A stretch of DNA of 64,000 bases from Cupriavidus necator A5-1 (GTDB taxonomy: Bacteria > Pseudomonadota > Gammaproteobacteria > Burkholderiales > Burkholderiaceae): the NCBI RefSeq assembly GCF_000744095.1, contig NZ_JQLI01000001.1:4340001-4404000 (forward strand), written 5' to 3'. Both the position numbers and the translations under genes were made by a program. How positions within the stretch are numbered: position 1 is the first letter of the stretch; the number at the start of each line of letters is the position of its first letter. The notes beneath the pieces are model-generated. The model worked only from the letters and a program-made list of their open reading frames with translations, was not told the DNA's origin and did not search any database. Positions 1-6,996 of the stretch are shown one piece after another.

Positions 1-688
1 GCTCGGCGCTCATGTTGGTGAGCGTCATGCGCTCCTGCATCGGCATTGCGGCCACGGCGCTGCCGGTGTATTCGAGCGCTTCGTAGCGCCCGCCGCCCAG
101 GCCCAGCCTGGCGCACAGGAACAGCATGATGTCCTTGGCGCAGACGCCGGGCGCGAGCTGGCCGTCCCACTGAAGCCGGATGGTATCCGGCACGCGCAGC
201 CAGATCTCGCCGGTGGCCAACACGCCCGCCATCTCCGTCGCGCCCACGCCGAACATGTAGGCGCCGAAGGCGCCGCCGGTCGGGCTGTGGCTGTCGCCGC
301 CGACGATCAGGCGGCCCGGCAGCACATGCCCGCGCTCGGGCAGCACCACATGGCAGATGCCTTCGGCGTCGATAAAGTGCGCGCCCGACTGGCGCGTCCA
401 GTCGCGCGTGAAGCGCAGGATCGATTCGGCCTGGGCATCGCCGCCGGGCACGAAGTGGTCGGTCACCACCACGTAGCGCGACGGGTCCCAGACGCCGACA
501 TCCAGCTCCTGCAGCAGCGGCGCCACGCGGCGCGGGCCGCTGGAGTCGTGCGACATCGCCAGGTCGACGCGGCAGATCACCACGGTGCCGACCTGCGCGT
601 AAGGCAGGCCGGCGGCGCGCGCCACCAGTTTCTGCGCGAGCGTGGCCGGCGCCGTGGCCTCGGGTGTGGCCGCAAGGGTACGACTCAT
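1..688 (-). CDS. Aconitase/LeuC-family hydro-lyase, large subunit (3' part beyond window)
   Basis: The minus strand is open from an ATG at 688 to the window edge, giving about 229 N-terminal residues. Family hallmarks are visible: an early MSHDSSGP stretch, then GDSHSPTGGAFG followed by YMFGVGATEMA, which is the substrate-binding core of the aconitase/3-isopropylmalate dehydratase large subunit. Members carry a [4Fe-4S] cluster and isomerise or dehydrate hydroxy di- or tricarboxylic acids. The start overlaps the stop of the upstream Bug receptor by four bases (ATGA), so the two are co-transcribed. A dedicated receptor and a GntR regulator next door suggest a catabolic hydro-lyase rather than the leucine-biosynthetic LeuC, but the substrate cannot be read from the sequence. 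The C-terminal part and any small subunit lie outside the window. Confidence 0.85.
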   Translation of the reverse strand, partial: MSRTLAATPEATAPATLAQKLVARAAGLPYAQVGTVVICRVDLAMSHDSSGPRRVAPLLQELDVGVWDPSRYVVVTDHFVPGGDAQAESILRFTRDWTRQSGAHFIDAEGICHVVLPERGHVLPGRLIVGGDSHSPTGGAFGAYMFGVGATEMAGVLATGEIWLRVPDTIRLQWDGQLAPGVCAKDIMLFLCARLGLGGGRYEALEYTGSAVAAMPMQERMTLTNMSAE

Positions 689-1737
689 TCCGGCGACGCC
701 CCCGAGTACTTGACCACGGCCGCCCAGCGCTTGACGTCCTGCTTCACGAACGCGCCGAAGGCCTCGGGCGGCATGCCGATCGGCTGCGCGCCGTCATTCT
801 CCAGGCGCTTGCGCACCGCGGGCGTTTCCAGCCCCTTGCGCGCGGCCTGGTACAGCGCCTGCGTGACCTCGGCCGGCATGCCGGCGGGCCCGAACAGGCC
901 GAACCACGCGCTCGACTCGAAGCCCTTGACGGTGGCGCCGATCGGCGCCGCGCCCGGGAACTGCGGCAGCGGCGCGGGGCTGGTCACGCCCAGCACCTTG
1001 AGCTTGCCGGCGCGCACATGCGGCAGCACGTTGATGGTGCTGGCGAACATCAGGTCGCACTGGCCGGCCAGCACGTCGGTGAGTGCGGGCGACGTGCCCT
1101 TGTATGGGATGTTGACGATATAGGTGCCGGTCATCATCTTGAACATGTCGCCGGCCATGTGCAGCGACGAGCCGACCGAGCCGATGGCGAAGTTCAGCTT
1201 GCCCGGCTGCGAGCGCGCCAGGCGGATCAGCTCGGGCACGTTGCTGGCGGCCAGCCGCGGCGTGGCCACCAGCACGCTGGGCACGGTGGCCACCAGCGTG
1301 ACCGGGGTGAAGTCCTGCACCGGGTCGAACGGCAGCTTCTTGTACAGCGTGGCGTTGATGGTATGGCTGGTGAAGCTCATCAGCAGCGTGCTGCCATCCG
1401 GCGCGCTCTTGGCGACCAGGTCGGCGGCGATATTGCCGCCGGCGCCGGGACGGTTCTCCACCACCACCGGTTGGCCGAGTTCCTGGGTCATTTCCTGGGC
1501 GATGGTGCGCGCCAGCGTGTCGGTGGTGCCGCCGGCCGGCGCGCCCACCAGGATCCGGATCGGCTTGCCGCCGGCAATCTGCGTGCCTTGTGCCCCGGCC
1601 GACAAGGGCAGCGCCAGCGCGCACAGGGCAGCGCCGGCCATGCCGGCAAGGCGGCGCACCGCGGCGCGGCGGCGGCTCGATGACAACCCGGTCGGGTCGG
1701 GGGTCGAGTTGGACAGGACCAGGCGGAACACTGGCAT
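685..1737 (-). CDS. Bug-family (tripartite tricarboxylate) periplasmic solute receptor
   Basis: This 350-residue protein has a long basic N-terminus, then a hydrophobic export segment ending near AGAQG (about residue 49), then the Bug fold with landmarks PIRILVGAPAGGTTD, VVENRPGAGGNIAAD, PDGSTLLM and IPYKGTSPALTD. Bug proteins bind carboxylated solutes in the periplasm. Many Burkholderiales copies are orphans without TctA/TctB membrane partners, and none is seen here. The start at 1737 was chosen because GAGGAG lies eight bases upstream and the signal peptide follows; the frame stays open further upstream but without export logic. The gene overlaps the downstream aconitase-family gene by four bases. 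The ligand is probably that enzyme's substrate or a precursor (inference). Confidence 0.9.
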   Translation of the reverse strand: MPVFRLVLSNSTPDPTGLSSSRRRAAVRRLAGMAGAALCALALPLSAGAQGTQIAGGKPIRILVGAPAGGTTDTLARTIAQEMTQELGQPVVVENRPGAGGNIAADLVAKSAPDGSTLLMSFTSHTINATLYKKLPFDPVQDFTPVTLVATVPSVLVATPRLAASNVPELIRLARSQPGKLNFAIGSVGSSLHMAGDMFKMMTGTYIVNIPYKGTSPALTDVLAGQCDLMFASTINVLPHVRAGKLKVLGVTSPAPLPQFPGAAPIGATVKGFESSAWFGLFGPAGMPAEVTQALYQAARKGLETPAVRKRLENDGAQPIGMPPEAFGAFVKQDVKRWAAVVKYSGASPE

Positions 1738-1837
1738 GACGGCGGCTCCTCGCTTGATGTGATCAGGAATGCGCAGTATCGCCGGGATCAGCGAGGTGTG
1801 GCGCACATCCGGCGCGGCACTGCCCGGGGCGGGCATG

Positions 1838-2620
1838 TCAGTCGCGCAGGCCGGGGCGGGTTTCGCTCTCCACCCAGACGTTGGCGCTGTCCACGCCGGC
1901 TGGCGACAGTTCCATGCGGTACTCGTAGCGGTCGGGGCGGTACTGGCCCAGCAGCAACTGCACCGGGCGGCCGGCCTGGTCCTTGACCACGCGGCGCACC
2001 GCCAGCAGCGCGCCGCCGACCGGCACGTCCAGCAGCGGCGCCACCACCACGTCGGCCAGGCGCGCCGACAGCACCTGGCTGGCGCGGCCCAGCTTGACGC
2101 CGCCGGCTTCCAGCAGGCGCAGCACCGGCGTCTCTTCCAGCGCCTTGCGCGTGATCGGGCGGCCCAGCTCAGCCGGCAGGTAGACCGTGATATGCGAGAG
2201 CGGCCGGTTGCGGTAGTGCCGCACGCGCACGATCTTGACCACCGGGTCGCCAGCTTCGATCTGCAGCGACTCGGCGACGTCCGGCGTGGCATGGACTTCG
2301 TCGATCGAGATCACCTTCACCGACGTCTTCTGGCCCATGTCGATGATGTTGTCGAGCAGGCTGGTGCCGCGTTCCTCGCTCGCTGCCGCGGGCCGCACCG
2401 GGTGCGGGTTGACGAAGGTTCCAAGCCCGCGATGGCGGCGCACCAGGCCCTCCTGCACCAGGCGGTCGAACACGCGCCGCATGGTCACGCGCGACGCGTG
2501 GAACTGCTTGGCCAGGTCGATCTCGCCCGGCAAGGGACCCTGGCCGAAGCGGCCCTCTACGATCTGCTGGCGCAGTACCACGTAAATCTGGTGATACAGG
2601 GGAACGACGGCTTCACTCAT
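1838..2620 (-). CDS. GntR-family transcriptional regulator, HutC/UTRA subfamily
   Basis: A 260-residue regulator. Residues about 8-72 form the GntR winged helix (PLYHQIYVVLRQQI, then PGEIDLAKQFHASRVTMRRV and GLVRRHRGLGTFV). The rest resembles the UTRA ligand-binding domain, with KIVRVRHYRNRPLSHITVYLP typical of the HutC branch. UTRA proteins are usually repressors released by a small carboxylate or amino-acid-derived ligand. It lies 100 bases upstream of the Bug receptor in the same orientation, so it probably controls that gene and the hydro-lyase after it. A palindrome-like CTCTA/TAGAG pair at about 2657-2685, within the AT-rich promoter region, is a possible operator. The ligand is unknown. 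Confidence 0.88.
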   Translation of the reverse strand: MSEAVVPLYHQIYVVLRQQIVEGRFGQGPLPGEIDLAKQFHASRVTMRRVFDRLVQEGLVRRHRGLGTFVNPHPVRPAAASEERGTSLLDNIIDMGQKTSVKVISIDEVHATPDVAESLQIEAGDPVVKIVRVRHYRNRPLSHITVYLPAELGRPITRKALEETPVLRLLEAGGVKLGRASQVLSARLADVVVAPLLDVPVGGALLAVRRVVKDQAGRPVQLLLGQYRPDRYEYRMELSPAGVDSANVWVESETRPGLRD

Positions 2621-3060
2621 GGTTTCCCTTGTGGAGAGATGACAAGTCTGTAATGCCTCTAATGTACTTTAAATCAGACATAGAGCCTAGCATGGATAGA
2701 CGCTGAGGCCCTTCCGGCACAACGCGAGGGTCGCTGTGTTGCAGCGGCGCATCCCTGCGTACGTGGGTTAACGGACAGACAGCCCGGGCACGGGCCAGGT
2801 AAGGCTTTAGCTACCGCGCCGCCCCCGGAGGTGGGTTTGGCGGGGCGCCACAAGGGCTGGGTGTCGGGCGGCGCAAAACGGACATGCCGGCAATGTGGGG
2901 CGGCTCACATGGGCGGCGGTGACGGCACCCGGCGGCGATGTTTCAGCGTCGATACGTGGCCGCGGGGCTCGGGCAAGTCCCGAGTAATGCTGTAAGGCAC
3001 TGAAATCTAAGGCCTTTTTCAGGTGATCCGGGCGTACCCCCGATGGGGCGGGGGAGGCCG
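2621..3060. other. Intergenic region between GntR and the amyloid-like operon, first part
   Basis: No convincing gene is present. The first 80 bases next to the GntR start are AT-rich and hold its promoter. The remainder is GC-rich and carries only open frames of improbable composition. The regulatory elements of the following operon begin at 3061 and are listed separately. Confidence 0.6.
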
Positions 3061-3078
3061 TGTCACAGCGGTGTGACA
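3061..3078. promoter_or_regulatory. Perfect palindrome TGTCAC-N6-GTGACA, possible activator site
   Basis: TGTCAC at 3061-3066 and GTGACA at 3073-3078 form a perfect dyad with a six-base centre. It lies about 120 bases upstream of the sigma-54-like promoter at 3198, which is where enhancer-binding activators of sigma-54 normally bind. A half-match, TGTGACA, recurs at 3297-3303 just before the first gene. The protein that binds here is unknown. Confidence 0.45.
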
Positions 3079-3197
3079 TGTCGTCTGCCGTGCACAGCAG
3101 CGCGGGCGGGAGAGATCGTGCAAAGCGCCCGAAAGTTCCCGGCGGGTCGCCGGGGAGGCCTTGTAATACAAGGGATTGCCACTCCAGGTGGCGAAGC

Positions 3198-3212
3198 TGG
3201 CACTGATTATGC
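3198..3212 (+). promoter_or_regulatory. Candidate sigma-54 promoter of the amyloid-like operon
   Basis: TGGCACTGATTATGC fits the -24/-12 consensus TGGCAC-N5-TTGC except for A in place of the first T of the -12 box. The invariant GG and GC have the correct spacing. Transcription would start near 3224, leaving a leader of about 100 bases before the ATG at 3323. No better sigma-70 promoter is obvious. One match of this length can arise by chance, so this stays a candidate. Confidence 0.45.
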
Positions 3213-3322
3213 GCAAGGGCAGGCTGGTTTGGCAGGGTGCCGGACCTAACCTCCAGCCGTCGTTCGGCACGAGCGCCGGCCGGAGGCTGAGCCGCTGTGT
3301 GACATCTTCCTGGGAGCTTCGT

Positions 3323-4744
3323 ATGAATAAGACCTTACTGGCATCGGCGATTGCGCTGGCGTTTGGCACTGGCCAAGCCTTGGCGAACCCGACCAACAAC
3401 GCCGACGATAGCGGGACCACCAATACCCAAACCGCGACCGCGACTTCCACGCAGACCGGCGGTGGTGCGGCAGCGAACGAAGGCTCGTGGGCTGTCCAGC
3501 GGAACAACAGCAGCACGAACACAAGAACCAGTACCTCGACCAAGACCACCACCAATACCAACTCCAAGAACCGCACGGATCAGGATATGCGCGGTTATGG
3601 CAATGCGGCCGCGGCCAATGGCAGCTCGGCCACCGCCAACTTCTCCAACGCGTTCAATTCGAGCAAGGCGCTGGCGATCAGCAAGCTGGAGGGCTATGTA
3701 TCCGGTAACACCATCGGAACGATGGGCAACTATGCCAGCAATACGGGTCGCGCCAACGGCGGCGCCGGAGGCACCGGCGGCAACGGCACTGGTGGCGTCG
3801 GCAACGGCGGCCGCGGCGGCGATGGCGGCAATGGCGGCAATGGCGGTAACGGCGGCAGCGCCACCAACGGCAGCGCCACCAACGGTGCAGCCACCAACTA
3901 TGGCGCGCAGGCGGGTGACGGCGGCAAGGGCGGCAAGGCGATTGGCTGGGCCGGCGATGGCGGCAACGCCAAGTCCGCTGGTGGCAGCGCGCTCAGCGCG
4001 GCGGCCACCCGGGGCGGCAGCGGCGGCGACGCTTATGGCACGGGCGGACGCGCTCTGAGCGCTTCGCTTGGCGCCGGCGGTCGCGGCGGCAGTGCACTCG
4101 GTGCCAGCCTTGGCCTGGGCGGCGCTGCGGGCTCGGCAGGCGGGTCCAGCGGCAACGGTGGCGCCGGTAACGACACGGTCGGCGCGGGCGGGGCAGCCGG
4201 TGCGGCGACTGCCGCCGGTTCTGCTGGCGCGGGCACGGGGACTGGCGGTGCGGGCGGCGCCGGAACGTCGTCGGCTAGCGCAACCGGCGGTGCCGGCAGC
4301 GGTACCGGCGGTGCGGGTGGCGCAGGCGGCACGGCGACCTCGGCGGCCACGGCTGGCGCGTCCACCAGCACGGGCGGCGCTGGCGGCACGCAAGCGAGCA
4401 TTGGGGGTGCGGGCGGCGCAGGTGGTGCGGCCACAAACGGCAGCGCTTCAAGCTCGGCGACCAACGGTAGCGCCACGGCTGGCAATGGTGCGACGGGTGC
4501 TGTCGGTGCTACCGGTGGCGCTGGCGGCGTTGGCAACGGCGGCACTGGCAACGGTGCAGTCGGCGGCGCTGGCGGCGCAGGCGGAACCGTCGCAGTTTCT
4601 GCCGGCTCGTTCAGCCTGTCCAACGTGATGACCAGCGTCGGCCAGACCGCCGCGGGCATCATGGTCGCCAACCAGAACCTTGGCGCAGCTTCGCTGGTTC
4701 AGCAAAGCGTCAACGTGCAGGCCAACCTGAGCGTCGGCCGCTAA
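3323..4744 (+). CDS. Exported glycine/alanine-rich repetitive protein, putative amyloid fibre subunit
   Basis: This 473-residue protein starts with a clear signal peptide (MNKTLLASAIALAFGTGQALA, cleavage near residue 21). A Thr/Asn/Ser-rich region follows to about residue 85, then a segment with SNAFNSSKALAISKLEGYV, then about 300 residues of Gly/Ala/Asn/Ser low-complexity sequence rich in GGAGG and GNGG units. The C-terminus (about residues 420-473) returns to ordered sequence, SLSNVMTSVGQTAAGIMV and NLGAASLVQQSVNVQANLSV, an alternating pattern like that of fibre-forming proteins. It has no double-glycine leader of the type found in the two later small proteins. The four genes that follow (peptidase, barrel and two small exported proteins) make it the likely major fibre or matrix component, by analogy with FapC of Pseudomonas; direct homology is not established. 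An upstream in-frame ATG at 3176 was rejected because the signal peptide begins at 3323. Confidence 0.75.
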   Translation: MNKTLLASAIALAFGTGQALANPTNNADDSGTTNTQTATATSTQTGGGAAANEGSWAVQRNNSSTNTRTSTSTKTTTNTNSKNRTDQDMRGYGNAAAANGSSATANFSNAFNSSKALAISKLEGYVSGNTIGTMGNYASNTGRANGGAGGTGGNGTGGVGNGGRGGDGGNGGNGGNGGSATNGSATNGAATNYGAQAGDGGKGGKAIGWAGDGGNAKSAGGSALSAAATRGGSGGDAYGTGGRALSASLGAGGRGGSALGASLGLGGAAGSAGGSSGNGGAGNDTVGAGGAAGAATAAGSAGAGTGTGGAGGAGTSSASATGGAGSGTGGAGGAGGTATSAATAGASTSTGGAGGTQASIGGAGGAGGAATNGSASSSATNGSATAGNGATGAVGATGGAGGVGNGGTGNGAVGGAGGAGGTVAVSAGSFSLSNVMTSVGQTAAGIMVANQNLGAASLVQQSVNVQANLSVGR

Positions 4745-4757
4745 GACGTGAACCGGG

Positions 4758-4805
4758 CCGGTCGGCCAGCCATCGCCAGCTTCTGGCGGATGGCGGGCCG
4801 GCCGG
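4758..4805 (+). repeat. Long imperfect hairpin between the fibre gene and the next gene
   Basis: The arm at 4758-4779 (starting CCGGTCGGCCAGCCATC) pairs almost fully with 4783-4805 (ending GGCGGGCCGGCCGG) around a very short loop. No T-run follows, so it is not a classic terminator. A stable hairpin just after the first gene could protect the upstream mRNA or attenuate readthrough, raising fibre subunit over export machinery. That role is inference. Confidence 0.55.
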
Positions 4806-4943
4806 TGCCGGGGCAGAGTCTTCAAGCCGACGGGGGCATCCCGGCGAGCGATTCGCGCAGGAATGCCTGCCTGGCACAACCTGTAAGTTCCGCCGCGGCT
4901 GGCCGGATGGGGCCGGGCGCGGCGGGCGTGGAGGAGACGCATC

Positions 4944-5339
4944 ATGCAACCGATTCACACTGCTGTCACAGCGCTGACGGCAGCATTTCTAGCCTGGCCG
5001 TTCATGCAGGCTCAGGCGGGACCGCTGGCGGGCGATGTCGCCGTGGCAGCGCCTGCCGCTGCGGTGACCCCGGCGGCGAGCAATCCTTTTGGCTCGGCCG
5101 CGGTAGCTGTCGCGAGCGACAAGCTTGATGGCGTGCGCGGTGGTGCGGAAGTGGTGGTCAACGACATGCGGCTGCATGGCACGGTGGCGGACAACGCCGC
5201 GGTCCATACGCTGTCCGGCACCAACATGATCACGGAAGGCGCCTTCGCGAATTCGGCGGGCATACCGACGGCCATCCAGAACTCGGGCAACAACGTGTTG
5301 ATCCAGAACGCCACCATCGTCAACGTCCAGTTCAAGTGA
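4944..5339 (+). CDS. Small exported protein with double-glycine leader (fibre-associated candidate)
   Basis: A 131-residue protein with a Sec-type signal peptide (cleavage near residue 25, MQAQA). After an Ala/Pro-rich spacer comes DKLDGVRGG with the GG at residues 66-67. Counting back from the second Gly, Val is at -4, Leu at -7 and Val at -12, the hydrophobic spacing of leaders cut by C39 peptidases. The part after GG is about 64 residues, Asn-rich and beta-prone, ending TAIQNSGNNVLIQNATIVNV. That tail resembles VIQNTLNNQSI near the end of the protein at 6048, so the two may share a structural unit. It sits directly before the C39 peptidase and is translationally coupled to it (TGATG). A minor subunit or nucleator is the simplest guess. 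Confidence 0.72.
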   Translation: MQPIHTAVTALTAAFLAWPFMQAQAGPLAGDVAVAAPAAAVTPAASNPFGSAAVAVASDKLDGVRGGAEVVVNDMRLHGTVADNAAVHTLSGTNMITEGAFANSAGIPTAIQNSGNNVLIQNATIVNVQFK

Positions 5340-6037
5340 TGAAGATGCTTCGAGGACTGCTGCGGGCGCTGCCCTTTGTCCTGGCCCTGGGCGGTACCCA
5401 GCCCGCACTGGCTGACCGGGTCAGCATCTACGGGCCTGTCGGCGAGTACTACAGCGTGCCGGTGACCAGCCTGCGCGAAGCACGCTTCAAGACCACGATC
5501 CGTCAGCAATACGATTTCAGCTGCGGCTCGGCCGCGGTGGCTACCCTGCTGACCTACCAGTACGGGCAACCGGTCAGCGAGGAACTGGTCTTTGCCAACA
5601 TGTTCGTCAATGGCGACCAGGCCAAGATCCGGCAGGAGGGTTTCTCCCTGCTGGATATGAAGCGCTATCTGGCGTCGCAGGGGTTCCTGGCGGACGGGTA
5701 TGAACTGCCGCTGTCGAAGCTCGAGGAAACAAAGATACCCGCGATCGTGCTGATCGTCGAGAACGGCTACCACCATTTCGTGGTGGTGAAAGGAGTCCGC
5801 GGCGATCGCGTGCTGATCGGCGATCCGGCGCGCGGCACGCGCTCCATCTCGCGCGAACACTTCGAGAGCATCTGGGAAAGCCAGTTGCTGTTCGTGATCC
5901 ATAACCGGACCGAGCAGGCCCGGTTCAACCTGGCGGCCGACTGGCGCGTAGCGCCATCGGGCCCTTACTGGATGGGAGTCAACCGGGACAGCCTGTTCTT
6001 CACCGTCATGCCAAAGCATGGCGCCAGCGATTTCTGA
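5339..6037 (+). CDS. Periplasmic C39-family cysteine peptidase (FapD-like)
   Basis: A 232-residue protein: signal peptide to about residue 26 (ALADR), then one peptidase C39 domain. Catalytic residues are visible: Gln57 and Cys62 in RQQYDFSCGSAA, His146 in GYHHFVVVKG and Asp162 in IGDPARGTR. C39 enzymes normally cut after a double glycine. In bacteriocin exporters the domain is cytoplasmic and fused to an ABC transporter, whereas here it stands alone and is exported, as in FapD of the Fap amyloid system. The genes on both sides (4944 and 6048) encode exported proteins with canonical GG leaders, so both are likely substrates. The ATG at 5339 overlaps the preceding stop by one base. The overlapping GTG one codon earlier is a less likely start. 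Confidence 0.88.
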   Translation: MKMLRGLLRALPFVLALGGTQPALADRVSIYGPVGEYYSVPVTSLREARFKTTIRQQYDFSCGSAAVATLLTYQYGQPVSEELVFANMFVNGDQAKIRQEGFSLLDMKRYLASQGFLADGYELPLSKLEETKIPAIVLIVENGYHHFVVVKGVRGDRVLIGDPARGTRSISREHFESIWESQLLFVIHNRTEQARFNLAADWRVAPSGPYWMGVNRDSLFFTVMPKHGASDF

Positions 6038-6047
6038 GGAACACATC

Positions 6048-6911
6048 ATGTTCGAGACATCCGCCCCGAATTCCACCGCCTGCCGCAGCAGGGGAGCCGG
6101 TACGGCGACTGCAGCGGTCCTGTTCGGCGCCGGCATGGCATGTGTCACCGCCGCGCAGGCGAGCGAGCAGCCGCTGCCGGACGCCCTTGACGCGGCCGCG
6201 GTTCCTGCACAGACTGTATTGGACACGCAAGAGAACAAGCAAGACCAAGCACTGGCTGCCGCTACCCAGGGCAGCATGGCCGGCTGGAAACCGGTCTCCG
6301 AAGACAAGCTGGATGAAATGCGCGGCGGCTTCGACGCCGGCGGACTGCAGGTTTCGTTCGGAATCGAACGCGCGGTGTACGTCAATGGCGCCTTGGTGGT
6401 GGCCACCAGCATTAACATACCGGACATTGCGCGCATCACCAGCGACCAGGCCGCGAAGCTGGCTTCTGCGCTCGGACCGGCCATTGTGAGCAATACGTAT
6501 GCTGACGTGAACAGCGCGATGGCGGGCAACCCGGCCACGGCGGGCGTTCAGCTAGGCAGCAATGGCGGCAGCAGCGCAGGTGCCGCGGGAACGGCCACGG
6601 GGGTGGCATCGAACGGAGCATCGGCAAGCAGCGCCGGTGCGGCCGGCCTGCCGTCAACCGCGGTGACAACGCCAACCGGCCAGGTCGTTACCAACGGGCT
6701 GCTGGCGGTAATCCAGAACGGCGCGGGCAATTCCGCGGCGGTGGCCAATGGGGCGTCGCCGATGACCGTAATCCAGAACACCTTGAACAACCAGAGTATC
6801 CGGAGCCTGATGACAATCGACGCGAGTGTGAATACGCTCCAGGCATTCCGGTCACAGGTCGCCAACGCAACGCTGAACAACGTGCTGCTGCGAGCCGCCA
6901 GCATGAGGTAG
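6048..6911 (+). CDS. Exported protein with double-glycine leader, larger partner
   Basis: A 287-residue protein. The N-terminus has a long, atypical but plausible signal peptide ending near AQASE (residue 40). A charged spacer leads to EDKLDEMRGG, with GG at 93-94, Met at -4, Leu at -7 and Val at -12: the same leader pattern as the protein at 4944. The mature part starts GLQVSFGIERAVYVNG, passes through an Ala/Gly/Ser-rich stretch (about 165-220), and ends with two copies of an IQN motif (LLAVIQNGAGN and TVIQNTLNNQSI) followed by a helical tail. The ATG at 6048 was chosen because CTGAGGA lies just upstream. It lies ten bases after the C39 gene, so one operon is likely. The function is not known; a minor fibre component or a chaperone in the position of FapE is plausible. 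Confidence 0.7.
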   Translation: MFETSAPNSTACRSRGAGTATAAVLFGAGMACVTAAQASEQPLPDALDAAAVPAQTVLDTQENKQDQALAAATQGSMAGWKPVSEDKLDEMRGGFDAGGLQVSFGIERAVYVNGALVVATSINIPDIARITSDQAAKLASALGPAIVSNTYADVNSAMAGNPATAGVQLGSNGGSSAGAAGTATGVASNGASASSAGAAGLPSTAVTTPTGQVVTNGLLAVIQNGAGNSAAVANGASPMTVIQNTLNNQSIRSLMTIDASVNTLQAFRSQVANATLNNVLLRAASMR

Positions 6912-6996
6912 GAGTAGCCGTAACCGTAGCTTTGATGCGCAGGAGGTAGCGCGCGCCTGCAAGATCCAGTCTGCCGTCCCGGGGGAGGAAGACGTC

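Noticed and set aside
2807..3079. 90-codon minus frame before the amyloid-like operon
   Set aside because: Pro/Arg/Ala-rich composition, no start context, overlaps the promoter-proximal palindrome.
3335..4393. Long minus-strand frame opposite the glycine-rich fibre gene
   Set aside because: Ala/Arg/Gly-rich mirror of GGC/GCC repeats; no start context, no family pattern.
3323..4744. PE_PGRS-like mycobacterial protein
   Set aside because: Glycine-rich composition alone; signal peptide, C-terminal motif and neighbours are of Gram-negative type.
4944..6911. Bacteriocin/microcin system
   Set aside because: The double-glycine leaders are tempting, but the proteins carry Sec-type signals, there is no ABC transporter and no immunity gene; the barrel and fibre genes point to amyloid export.
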